A stretch of 40,325 bases of DNA from Bifidobacterium breve (GTDB lineage Bacteria; Actinomycetota; Acidimicrobiia; Acidimicrobiales; Acidimicrobilacustridaceae): assembly GCA_945860545.1 (NCBI GenBank), contig CAMAQM010000017.1:1-40325 (forward strand), written 5' to 3'. This document shows, one piece after another, positions 40,296 to 40,325 of this stretch (its first letter is position 1; the number at the start of each line of letters is the position of its first letter). The position numbers were made by a program, and so were the translations under genes. The notes under the pieces were generated by a model that was not told the DNA's origin, searched no databases, and saw only the letters and a list, made by a program, of their open reading frames with translations.

Positions 40296-40325
40296 TCAGT
40301 CCCCCGAGCGTCGGGCGGCCCTCAT
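40296..40325 (-). CDS. Possible last codons of a gene entering from the right
   Basis: A minus-strand frame open to the right edge reads RAARRSGD before a TGA at 40296-40298, about 50 bases ahead of the terminator hairpin. Nine codons are too few to identify anything; only the following terminator suggests a gene end here. Confidence 0.25.
   Translation of the reverse strand: MRAARRSGD

Overview
The window comes from a high-GC actinobacterium. The markers are a resuscitation-promoting-factor (Rpf) protein, a class E-type sortase, an AftD-like arabinofuranosyltransferase, many GTG starts and GTGA/ATGA stop-start overlaps. A full System I cytochrome c maturation operon together with recurrent TAGNNT(6-8 nt)start-codon promoters would fit an Acidimicrobiia-like lineage, but the lineage is an inference. 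No rRNA, tRNA or CRISPR array was seen.

Layout. (1) 1-1149: the 3' end of a cysteine desulfurase gene and a SixA-like phosphatase. (2) 1169-8205, minus strand: ccmA-B-C-D-E-F-G-H-I-like, nearly all with overlapping ends, including a 44-residue ccmD. (3) 8329-9892: sortase and a septum-formation-type lipoprotein. (4) 9901-18102: two crotonase-fold genes, two small membrane proteins, a zinc alcohol dehydrogenase with a TetR regulator, a RodZ-C-terminus-like membrane protein, a large exported YceI / cytochrome c / copper-monooxygenase fusion on the minus strand, and a hotdog thioesterase. (5) 18103-19541: an eroded zone with a glycosyltransferase-acyltransferase chimera. (6) 19542-20682: an intact glutaminase with its terminator. 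(7) 20729-33146: an apparent genomic island, described below. (8) 33069-40325: acyl-CoA dehydrogenase, cysS, valS, Fe-superoxide dismutase and rpf.

The most interesting structure is a 12.3 kb block of cell-surface glycan genes (DUF218 protein, three methyltransferases, GT2, GT4, AftD-like GT-C, flippase, channel-like protein). It is bounded by an 80 bp direct repeat of the 3' end of an acyl-CoA dehydrogenase gene. The right copy (33067-33146) is the end of an intact gene. The left copy (20729-20808) is an orphan of 25 codons plus stop, next to the glutaminase terminator. The copies share a 35 bp identical core over the active-site motif, and all four mismatches are silent. Just inside the left copy lie a perfect 13 bp inverted repeat, an excisionase-like reading frame with two TAG codons where Trp is expected, and an overlapping truncated integrase-like reading frame fused to an ABC-transporter fragment. 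A 13 bp half of that inverted repeat recurs just inside the right copy. I read this as an integrative element that recombined into the 3' end of the dehydrogenase gene, supplied a replacement 3' end, and later lost its integrase.

The surface genes form a plausible working set: GT2, GT4 and AftD-like GT-C for assembly, the flippase for export, and methyltransferases for decoration. The ccm operon would supply heme attachment for exported c-type cytochromes such as the YceI/heme/copper fusion encoded 7 kb away.
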